DNA from: Pseudomonadota bacterium
GTDB lineage: Bacteria; Pseudomonadota; Alphaproteobacteria; Acetobacterales; Acetobacteraceae
DNA: 13,775 nucleotides
NCBI GenBank assembly: GCA_021780935.1
Contig: JAJXXT010000062.1
Coordinates: 1 to 13,775, forward strand
Direction of reading: 5' to 3'
Shown here: piece by piece, positions 6,703-12,529 of the stretch
Numbering within the stretch: position 1 is the stretch's first letter
Layout of the letters: every line of letters starts with the position of its first letter
Made by a program: the position numbers and the translations under genes
Notes under the pieces: model-generated
Told to the model about the DNA's origin: nothing
What the model saw: only the letters and a program-made list of their open reading frames with translations
Databases searched by the model: none

Positions 6703-7220
6703 CCGGAACGCTGCTCGATCTCGCGCGCATCTTCGCCACGCTGTCGCTCCTCGCCGTGGGCGGCGGCAACACGATCCTGCCGGAGATGCAGCGCCAAGTG
6801 GTCGTGGTGCATTCCTATATGTCGGCCGACCAGTTCGCGGCGCTCTATGCGCTGGCCCAGGCGGCGCCGGGGCCGAACATGCTGGTCGCGACGCTGATCG
6901 GCTGGCATGTCGCCGGACTGGCCGGCGCCCTGGTCGCGACTCTCGCCCTCTGCCTGCCCTCCTCGCTGCTCACCCTTGCCGTTGGCGGTCTGTGGTGGCG
7001 CTTTCGCGAGGCGCCCTGGCGGCGGCGCGTACAGGTGGGGTTGGTGCCCGCGACGTCGGGGCTGATCCTCGGCGGCGCGCTGGTGCTGTGCCTGTCCACC
7101 AGCCGCGATTGGCGCTTCGCCGCCGTCACTGCCCTGGCCGCCGGCGGAGCCCTGTTGACGCGGTTCAACCCGCTCTGGTTCCTGGCCGTCGCGGCGGCGA
7201 TCGGCGTCGTCCTGGGGTAG
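6699..7220 (+). CDS. chrA: chromate transporter, C-terminal-half subunit
   Basis: Second half of the split CHR pair, 173 residues, with repeated family motifs: LLAVGGGNTILPEM near residues 17-30 and AQAAPGPN at about 53-60. The latter is the counterpart of LPGPN in the first half. Four or five hydrophobic stretches follow. The ATG overlaps the stop of the upstream subunit by four bases. The two halves lie antiparallel in the fused form of the family, so a heterodimer is expected. The gene ends five bases before the stop of the convergent copD, leaving no room for a dedicated terminator; read-through from either side would give antisense RNA. Confidence 0.85.
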   Translation: MTGTLLDLARIFATLSLLAVGGGNTILPEMQRQVVVVHSYMSADQFAALYALAQAAPGPNMLVATLIGWHVAGLAGALVATLALCLPSSLLTLAVGGLWWRFREAPWRRRVQVGLVPATSGLILGGALVLCLSTSRDWRFAAVTALAAGGALLTRFNPLWFLAVAAAIGVVLG

Positions 7221-7225
7221 GGCGC

Positions 7226-8104
7226 TCACGCCTCGCTGGGCGGCGGCATCGCACTGAGGATGGCGGCCAGCACCAGCACCAGAGCGGCGAGGACGAGTGC
7301 CGCCCTGAGGCTGCTCCCGAGCGCCGGCACCGCCTCCGCGCCACGCCGCAGGCGCCACCGGTCGCGCACCGCCAGGGCCAGCAGCAGCGAGAACAGGACC
7401 ATCTTCGCCAAGCAGATGCGGCCATAGGCCGTTGCCGCCAGGCTCAGCGGCCCGCCGGCGAGCCAGTCGGCCTGGAGCGCGGCGGTCGCGCCGACGACCA
7501 GTACGGCGCCGATGCCCATGAATGAGAACCGCCGAAGCGTCGCCATCGCCCGCCGGGGCGGGACGGAGACGATGACGAGCAGAAGCGCCGGCAGGCTGCC
7601 AAGCCAGCTCGCCGCCGCCAGCACGTGCAGCGTCTCGCTCGCGAGCAGGAGGTTGGGTCCATGCCAGATCGCCAGGGCGTGCAGATGCCCCGCCTGCAGC
7701 GCCGCGGCGAAGCCCGCGAAAACGGTGGCCGCGCCCGGCCGATCGGCGGCGAGCGCCAAGCCGATGCCGCCCAGCAGACCCAGCCGAAGCAGCATGAGGT
7801 GGCCGAAATCGGTGTGGAGGAGCACCTCGGGCACGCGTGCCAGCGTCTCGCGGATGCTGTCTGTCTGCGCCATCGCTGCCGTTTGCAGCCCGAACCAGAG
7901 CCCGAGCGCGAGGACCGCGCCGGGGAGCGCGCCCAGCAAGAGTGCCGCGAAGCCATGGTGCGGATCCGTCGCGCCGCCATCACCGGCGGTCGGCCGGGCG
8001 ATGATGGTGGCCACCAACAGTGTGCCGAAGATGACGAACACGAAGCCGACCGCGAGCGCACGGATCGCGGCCAGCCCCGTCGCCAGCGTGTCGGACCCCG
8101 GCAC
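7226..8104 (-). CDS. copD: CopD-family copper transport membrane protein
   Basis: Polytopic inner-membrane protein of 292 residues with about eight hydrophobic segments, belonging to the CopD/YcnJ family. These proteins are thought to move copper across the inner membrane together with periplasmic CopC. Histidines that could bind metal sit at segment edges, including HTDFGH, the GHLHALAIWHG stretch and LHVLAAASWLG; the last is a family hallmark. The GTG start lies seven bases after the copC stop, with only a weak ribosome binding site, so it probably depends on translation of copC. Together with copC it forms a copper uptake or resistance pair; the direction of transport is not readable from sequence. 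Confidence 0.87.
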   Translation of the reverse strand: MPGSDTLATGLAAIRALAVGFVFVIFGTLLVATIIARPTAGDGGATDPHHGFAALLLGALPGAVLALGLWFGLQTAAMAQTDSIRETLARVPEVLLHTDFGHLMLLRLGLLGGIGLALAADRPGAATVFAGFAAALQAGHLHALAIWHGPNLLLASETLHVLAAASWLGSLPALLLVIVSVPPRRAMATLRRFSFMGIGAVLVVGATAALQADWLAGGPLSLAATAYGRICLAKMVLFSLLLALAVRDRWRLRRGAEAVPALGSSLRAALVLAALVLVLAAILSAMPPPSEA

Positions 8105-8111
8105 CGCGACG

Positions 8112-8489
8112 CTATCTCGAGACCTGGAAGCGGAAATGCCCCTGGGTCCGGTGCGTATCGGTCGAGGTCGCAGACCAGGTCACGAGGTATTCGCCGGGAG
8201 GGATCGGCTTGAGACGGATCATCAGCCGCCGGCGGTCGGCTGGGTCGGATACGAGGCTGCCGTCATCGACCTGCTTTCCGGCGGCGTCGGTTACCTTGAT
8301 GCTGCAGAACAGGGGCTCGACGGTCTCCGAGAAGGTCAGCCGCACCCAGGCCGGCGCGGCCGGCACGAGGCTGGCGGGAGCAGGCTGAGCGGCGCGCAGC
8401 AGGGCGTGGGCGAAGCCGGGCGCCACGCCTGGCCCGGCGAGCATGGCAAGGACCAGAGCGGCGATGACGATGCGGCGGGGAGGGATCAT
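8112..8489 (-). CDS. copC: CopC-domain periplasmic copper-binding protein
   Basis: A 125-residue precursor with a signal peptide over residues 1-27 (two Arg, then an Ala/Leu/Val core) and predicted cleavage before His 28. In known CopC proteins the mature N-terminal His, an Asp and a second His bind Cu(II). Here these correspond to His 28, Asp 111 and His 113 in the DTHRTQGHF segment, so the Cu(II) site looks intact. The Met-rich Cu(I) site of Pseudomonas CopC is not seen. The core motif VRLTFSETVEPLF is typical. The ATG at 8489 was chosen because AGGAG lies six bases upstream and the signal peptide starts there; an ATG 33 bases earlier lacks both. copD follows directly. Confidence 0.9.
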   Translation of the reverse strand: MIPPRRIVIAALVLAMLAGPGVAPGFAHALLRAAQPAPASLVPAAPAWVRLTFSETVEPLFCSIKVTDAAGKQVDDGSLVSDPADRRRLMIRLKPIPPGEYLVTWSATSTDTHRTQGHFRFQVSR

Positions 8490-8495
8490 GGCGGT

Positions 8496-8500
8496 CTCCT
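8496..8500 (-). promoter_or_regulatory. ribosome binding site of copC
   Basis: AGGAG on the minus strand, six bases before the ATG at 8489. It decides that start against the upstream in-frame ATG at 8522. The rest of the 236-bp gap up to the DUF2946-like gene shows no clear promoter or terminator. Confidence 0.75.
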
Positions 8501-8725
8501 GGGTGCGATCGATGGGGAACAACAGAGGCGGCCCGGATGATCAATGGAACGATAGACGGCCGATGCTGTCAGGGAAGAGATCGTCGGAAAAGACGTGCGG
8601 CGCCGGCGTGCCGCCGACATGCGGGCCGGCGGCCAGCGCGGCCGCGAGACAGCGATTCGCGATGCGGCTGCACTCCCTGTCCAATCAGAAGGCAGACGCG
8701 CCATCCAGGTGGGGATGGGCTCGGA

Positions 8726-9115
8726 TCAGACGAGAGGCGGTGGCCCCCGTGGGCAGGGCCGAAGGAGGCAGCTCTGGCGGACCTGCGGGGAGACGGCGAG
8801 CCGGAAGAAGGTGACAGGGCGCGCAAACAGGGCCTGCGCATGCGCCAGGTCCTCCCATATCGAGCAGAGGGCACAGTCTGGACCGTGGTGATGCGCCGGC
8901 CCCAGATCGGGCGGCAACGCACCATCATCCGGGGTTCCGGCGCTGCGGCAGATGGAGGCCGCGATCAGCGCATTGAGCCCCGAACGCGCGGCCGATGCTG
9001 CCGTGACGGCAGCCGGTGGGACGAAGCCGGCAGCGACGATCTGGACCAGCGCCGCCAGCAGCGCCAGGAACCCGGGCCCCTGCCTCATGCGGCGCGCGGC
9101 AACGGTGCGGCACAT
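8726..9115 (-). CDS. DUF2946-like small secreted or membrane protein
   Basis: Protein of up to 129 residues. A basic N-terminus (RTVAARRMRQ) precedes a hydrophobic segment at about residues 13-36, which could be a signal peptide or membrane anchor. Around residues 75-84 it has three His followed by Cys 81 and Cys 84 (HHHGPDCALC), a likely metal-binding cluster, then W87. This layout resembles DUF2946 proteins, which are often found beside copper and other metal transport genes. It lies 236 bp upstream of copC on the same strand. The start is uncertain: Met 10 at 9088 would leave a shorter leader, and neither has a good ribosome binding site. Family assignment is from layout rather than strong motif identity. 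Confidence 0.7.
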   Translation of the reverse strand: MCRTVAARRMRQGPGFLALLAALVQIVAAGFVPPAAVTAASAARSGLNALIAASICRSAGTPDDGALPPDLGPAHHHGPDCALCSIWEDLAHAQALFARPVTFFRLAVSPQVRQSCLLRPCPRGPPPLV

Positions 9116-9123
9116 CGCCGGTG

Positions 9124-9180
9124 TCTAGCGTGATGATTTAGAAATTCCTATACGAATTTCTGAATCTGAATTACGCTAGA
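9124..9180. repeat. nested inverted repeat, AGAAATTC family copy 1
   Basis: Outer arms TCTAGCGT (9124-9131) and ACGCTAGA (9173-9180) are exact, as are inner arms AGAAATTC (9140-9147) and GAATTTCT (9154-9161) around CTATAC. The 8 and 11 bases between arms are only partly complementary. The element is AT-rich against its surroundings and starts 8 bp upstream of the DUF2946-like gene, where it could also form part of that promoter. It shares the inner core with 9205-9234 and 11338-11363. Confidence 0.75.
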
Positions 9181-9204
9181 TTCAATATGTTAGGCGGCCG
9201 CTTA

Positions 9205-9234
9205 CCCCAGAAATTCGGATGCGAATCTCTGGGG
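9205..9234. repeat. inverted repeat, AGAAATTC family copy 2
   Basis: CCCCAGAAATTC (9205-9216) pairs with GAATCTCTGGGG (9223-9234) around GGATGC with one mismatch in twelve. It lies 24 bases after copy 1, in the 205-bp gap between the DUF2946-like gene and the 3' end of the CHAP gene. No T-run follows on either strand. Confidence 0.75.
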
Positions 9235-9320
9235 CGGGACCCTAGCCTTCGGCATCGGATCGCTCCAGTGCGCGCCTTCACCGCCGCCCAGACCGGGGCC
9301 GTCGGGCCAAAGAGGCGGGG

Positions 9321-10100
9321 TCAGCGCAGGCGCCGGTCCGGCGCGTCTGCGGTGCGGTCTTCGGCCGGCGGCGCTTCGGCGACCTCGTCCTCGCTGCGTC
9401 CGGCCGCCAGCGTCGTCTGGCTTCCGGCGGGACGATTGTAGATGAAGCCGTAGGTCGGATAGGTGCTGCCGAGTGTCGCGCCATGGCCGAGTGCGACGCG
9501 GACCGCCGTCCAGTCATTGGCCGCAGACACATCGGCGACGAGGATGTTGCGCGAGACACCGGACCCGGCCCAATGAGCGTGGTCGATTTCGATCTCGCGT
9601 GAGTTGATCACCCGCGTGACGACCGCGACATGGCCCAGGCGCATGGTCGAATTGGCTCGGAAATTGAGGATGCTGCCGGGCTCGGGCGCATGGCCGCGGG
9701 CATAAACGCCCTCCGCCTCGTCCCACCAGATGGCGGCATTGCCCTTGAGCGCGATGCCGGATTCGGCGCGCGCGAAGGGTACGCACTGCAGCACCGGGCG
9801 GTTGGAGGCGAGATGCACCAGGCCATGGCGACCATGGTAACCGGCCAGCCGCACACCATGACGACCCGCCGGCGCATCCGCGGCCAGGGCGGACCTCATG
9901 CCATCAGCGCGACGATGGCTGCGGGCGGAAACAGGATGTGCCGATGCCGAGTGCGCGGCCCGGGTTGGATGGTGTGACGCTGATATGGAGTCGGCCTGTG
10001 TCGTAGTGGCAAGGGCTGAAGCCGCATGCATCGAGAGAGTTGCGCTCAGCAGTGACCCGATCAACACGAGTCTCCGCTTGTCCGCCCTCCGATCCTGCAT
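9321..10100 (-). CDS. secreted CHAP-domain cysteine hydrolase
   Basis: A 259-residue precursor with a basic start (DRRADKRR) and a hydrophobic stretch, giving a likely signal peptide ending near residue 31-36. A His/Ser/Ala-rich linker follows. The CHAP (cysteine, histidine-dependent amidohydrolase/peptidase) domain spans about residues 95-225, with catalytic Cys 106 in LQCVPFAR and His 157 in RLGHVAVV. CHAP enzymes usually cut peptidoglycan amide bonds, so a periplasmic or secreted wall role is likely. The family segment I recall as IDHANW reads IDHAHW here (172-177), with His replacing the Asn that usually follows the catalytic pair. The C-terminal 35 residues are acidic, Pro/Ala-rich and probably disordered. 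The ATG has AGGAG six bases upstream; the longer frame reaching 10247 does not. Confidence 0.88.
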   Translation of the reverse strand: MQDRRADKRRLVLIGSLLSATLSMHAASALATTTQADSISASHHPTRAAHSASAHPVSARSHRRADGMRSALAADAPAGRHGVRLAGYHGRHGLVHLASNRPVLQCVPFARAESGIALKGNAAIWWDEAEGVYARGHAPEPGSILNFRANSTMRLGHVAVVTRVINSREIEIDHAHWAGSGVSRNILVADVSAANDWTAVRVALGHGATLGSTYPTYGFIYNRPAGSQTTLAAGRSEDEVAEAPPAEDRTADAPDRRLR

Positions 10101-10106
10101 GCCGCA

Positions 10107-10111
10107 CTCCT
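10107..10111 (-). promoter_or_regulatory. ribosome binding site of the CHAP gene
   Basis: AGGAG on the minus strand, preceded by a run of A and six bases before the ATG at 10100. It sets the start right before the signal peptide. Confidence 0.75.
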
Positions 10112-10147
10112 TTTTTCCCACCCGCGTATGGCAATTCTGGTAGCAGC

Positions 10148-10170
10148 AGGGTTGCAGGAATGACAACCCT
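10148..10170. repeat. short inverted repeat upstream of the CHAP gene
   Basis: AGGGTTG (10148-10154) and CAACCCT (10164-10170) are exact inverted repeats around nine bases, in the 254-bp gap between the divergent CHAP and crotonase genes. It lies about 50 bases upstream of the CHAP start and could be an operator or chance; no promoter boxes are clear nearby. Confidence 0.4.
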
Positions 10171-10354
10171 CGCCCGGCACCCACGGTTGCGGACGGGGCG
10201 CTTTTGCCACCGAACCCCTGTGGATGAACCACGAAATGCCGACACAAGTCCTAACCGGGCGTAAATCAGCCCGATTCGGCCCCGATCCGGCCGGCTCTTG
10301 CGGACCGCCGAATCCGCCTTCAGGCTCGGAACGGCAGCAACAGGGGACGCACAG

Positions 10355-11176
10355 ATGGACGGATTTCTCCCTTATGGAGCCGGTGCCTATGCCGAAGGCC
10401 GCATGCTGGCCGCCAGCGAAGGGCCGGTCGGGCTGATCCGGATCAATCAGCCGGAGAAGCACAACGCCATGTCGGTGGCGATGTGGCAGGGGTTGGCCGA
10501 GATTCTCGACCTTTTCGAACGCGATCCGGCGATCCGCGCGGTGCTTTTGACCGGGGCAGGGGGGCGGGCCTTCTGCTCGGGGGCCGATATCAGCCAATTC
10601 GAGGCGGAGCGGTCCGACGCCAACGCGCAGCAGGACTATGAGCGGCGGACCCGTGCCGGTCGCCTCCGCCTCGGCGGCTTCCAAAAGCCGGTGATCGCCG
10701 CGATCTCCGGCTATTGCCTCGGGGGCGGGCTGGCGCTGGCGATGCATGCCGACCTGCGCCTCGCCGATGCGACCGCGACCTTCGGGATTCCCGCCGCCCG
10801 CCTCGGCATCGCGTATGCTTTTCCGCTGGTGCAGAAGCTGGTCGGCCTGGTCGGACCGGGGCAGGCGCGCCGTCTTCTCTATGGTGGCGAGCGGTTCGAC
10901 GCCGCCGAGGCGCTGCGGATCGGGCTCATCGAGCAGCTCGTGACCGATGGAGCGCTGGACGCGGCGGCCCGCGACCTCGCCCGCCGTATCGGCGGCAACG
11001 CGCCGCTCTCGGTTCGTGCTGCGAAGCTCGCCGTCGACGCCGCGGAACTCGATTCGGCGCGGCGCGACGAGGCCGCTGTGGAGCGCGCGATCGCGGCCTG
11101 TTTCGATAGCGACGATTATCGCGAGGGCCGCGCCGCCTTCGCGGCCAAACGTCCTCCCCGCTTCGTCGGGCGCTGA
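10355..11176 (+). CDS. crotonase (enoyl-CoA hydratase/isomerase) family protein lacking both catalytic Glu
   Basis: A 273-residue acyl-CoA-binding enzyme of the crotonase fold. The oxyanion-hole segment RAFCSGADIS (about 71-80) and the second one, SGYCLGGGLALAM (about 118-130), are intact, as is the C-terminal acyl-CoA region. The two glutamates that hydrate the double bond in rat enoyl-CoA hydratase (E144 and E164) correspond to Ala 127 and Ala 147 here (GGGLALAM and FGIPAARLG), exactly 20 residues apart as in the model. It is therefore unlikely to be a normal hydratase. Other crotonase activities (isomerase, decarboxylase, thioesterase or hydrolase) are possible. The ATG has AGGGG eight bases upstream; in-frame codons back to 10298 lack a ribosome binding site. 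The gene stands alone. Confidence 0.87.
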   Translation: MDGFLPYGAGAYAEGRMLAASEGPVGLIRINQPEKHNAMSVAMWQGLAEILDLFERDPAIRAVLLTGAGGRAFCSGADISQFEAERSDANAQQDYERRTRAGRLRLGGFQKPVIAAISGYCLGGGLALAMHADLRLADATATFGIPAARLGIAYAFPLVQKLVGLVGPGQARRLLYGGERFDAAEALRIGLIEQLVTDGALDAAARDLARRIGGNAPLSVRAAKLAVDAAELDSARRDEAAVERAIAACFDSDDYREGRAAFAAKRPPRFVGR

Positions 11177-11337
11177 ACGCGCGGCATGCCGGATAGAGCA
11201 ACCTCCGAAGCGTCAAATCGTTCCAGAGCGTGATGACTGCAGGTGGAAGCGCCGCAGGTCTGAGTGACGCGATCAAACAGAGAGCTGGAGTGGAGTGGCT
11301 GAGCGAAAGCGGTGCCATCCCACTCGAGTGTCACGAT

Positions 11338-11363
11338 CCAGAAATTCCTGTACAAATTTCTGG
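11338..11363. repeat. inverted repeat, AGAAATTC family copy 3
   Basis: CCAGAAATT (11338-11346) and AATTTCTGG (11355-11363) are exact inverted repeats around CCTGTACA. The core matches the two copies near 9140 and 9205, about 2.1 kb away. It is directly followed by GGCTAGAGCAC, which begins the next hairpin. Confidence 0.75.
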
Positions 11364-11368
11364 GGCTA

Positions 11369-11415
11369 GAGCACGACCGTCCGACCCGATGGTTCCATCA
11401 GGGCGGACGGTGCTC
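11369..11415. repeat. long imperfect hairpin
   Basis: GAGCAC (11369-11374) pairs with GTGCTC (11410-11415). Inside these arms CGTCCG pairs with CGGACG and GATGG with CCATC across a tight centre, with bulges between. The element joins copy 3 of the AGAAATTC repeat and may be part of one composite interspersed element, or a terminator-like stem without a T-run. Confidence 0.55.
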
Positions 11416-11757
11416 CAGGTCCTGCTGAAGCGGGGTCCGCGCCGGACGACGCGCGAGCCGCGCTGCGGCCTGCGGTCGCAGCGGCCGAGATTTGTGGCCC
11501 GCTTCGTCCTCACCGCTTCCAGAAAAAATTCCCAGAAATGATTCGACCCGAGGACGTCAGTCGGAACGCGGCGGCTCTGAGCGCGGGCTCCTTTCGCGCG
11601 ATCTCGGGACAATCCGTGGCTGCGTCCACGGCCGGAATCTCCCTCGGCGCGCGGTAAAATTACGCGACCCCCATATTGAAACTTTAACGGACTCTTTATT
11701 TTGCACAAAGTTTGGAGAAATGATAACCGTTCCTCAACCCACACGCGAGGTTGTGTC

Positions 11758-12495
11758 ATGCGATTGCACGTCTCTGCTCTCCGTTCGTGCATCCTCCCGG
11801 CCGCACTCGCGGCCCTGCCGGCTGCTGCCTGGGCGTCTCCAATGTTAAGCTTCTCCTCCACACAGGAGGGAGTCGTCGTCCCGCCAGCAGGCGTCTCGCT
11901 CGCAACCCTGGTGCCGATGACGCTGGGCACCGCCCCGCTCAGCTTTGCCAACGGGGTCTCGGTCAGTTTCGCGAATGGCGCCCAGGTCGTGAACGGCGAC
12001 AAAGGCGGGCAGTACGCCATGCCGATCCAGGCCAATGGGCAGGCCTACACAGGCAACTACTATTCCACCGAACTCGGCTCCATCAGCTTCCACTTCGCCA
12101 GCACACAGACCTATCTCGGTCTGCTCTGGGGCTCGCTGGACAGCGGGTCGAACGGCAACGTGCTCACCTTCTACAAGAGCGGTGTGCAGGTCGGGCGCGT
12201 CACCGGCGCCGACATGCTCGCGCTCGCCGGCAGCTCGGTGCACGGCTTCACCAGCGGCTATCAGGGATTCGGCGGCAGCTTCTTCCTGAATGTCAATGGC
12301 ATCAACGGCGGTGGCTTCGACAGCATGACCGCGACCAGCCTGATGCCGTCCTTCGAGTTCGCCGCTGTCACCGTCGACCCGCCAAGCCCGGTGCCCGAGC
12401 CCGCCTCTGTCGCGCCGCTGGCGGTAGGTCTGCTCGCCCTGGCCGGGCTGCTGGTTCGCCGACGCGCGCCGCGCCGGATGTCTCCAGCCGCCTGA
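11758..12495 (+). CDS. PEP-CTERM exosortase-dependent surface protein
   Basis: Secreted protein of 245 residues. The signal peptide is at about 1-26 (cleavage near AWA-SP). A Gly/Ser/Asn-rich beta-type body follows, and the C-terminus has a PEP-CTERM sorting signal: VPEPAS at 212-217, a hydrophobic helix at about 219-233, then RRRAPRR. Such signals are cut by an exosortase, which is not in this window. The body segment YLGLLWGSLDSGSNGNVLTF resembles the Npun_F0296 group of exosortase-dependent surface proteins (from memory, moderate confidence). These proteins are linked to exopolysaccharide and biofilm surfaces, which fits the adjacent glycosyltransferase. The ATG has GAGG seven bases upstream; an in-frame TTG at 11701 would put 19 extra residues before the signal peptide. 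It is convergent with the next gene, 34 bp apart, with no clear terminator. Confidence 0.88.
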   Translation: MRLHVSALRSCILPAALAALPAAAWASPMLSFSSTQEGVVVPPAGVSLATLVPMTLGTAPLSFANGVSVSFANGAQVVNGDKGGQYAMPIQANGQAYTGNYYSTELGSISFHFASTQTYLGLLWGSLDSGSNGNVLTFYKSGVQVGRVTGADMLALAGSSVHGFTSGYQGFGGSFFLNVNGINGGGFDSMTATSLMPSFEFAAVTVDPPSPVPEPASVAPLAVGLLALAGLLVRRRAPRRMSPAA

Positions 12496-12529
12496 CGGGA
12501 GTCTCGCCGGACCGATCCTCGGCCTCGCG

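Larger units (their letters stand above)
11177..11757. other. 581-bp gene-free region rich in inverted repeats
   Basis: No convincing gene on either strand. The first half holds repeat-like blocks: palindrome CGGCATGCCG at 11182-11191; AGAGCGTGATGA at 11225-11236, ten bases of which recur at 9127-9136 and part of which recurs reversed at 6064-6075; palindrome CACTCGAGTG at 11321-11330; and the two inverted repeats listed separately. From about 11430 to 11650 nothing was recognised. The last 100 bases, before the PEP-CTERM gene, are more AT-rich (11650-11725) and probably carry its promoter. TTGAAA at 11676-11681 is a possible -35 box, but no good -10 box is at the right distance. Confidence 0.6.

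Noticed and set aside
6468..7525. Long open frames on both strands across the chromate transporter genes
   Set aside because: They cross the supported chrA pair and the convergent junction, lack hydrophobic segments or motifs, and have shadow-type composition.
9124..9234. Two adjacent palindromes as a CRISPR remnant
   Set aside because: The units differ in length and flanks, only two are adjacent, there is no regular spacer series, and no cas gene is nearby.
9187..9441. 84-residue plus-strand frame starting in the repeat region
   Set aside because: It begins within the palindrome cluster, overlaps the CHAP gene antisense, and shows no motif or good ribosome binding site.
11331..12035. 234-residue minus-strand frame across the spacer and the start of the PEP-CTERM gene
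   Set aside because: It reads through inverted repeats and antisense to a clear signal peptide; no domain or ribosome binding site was seen.
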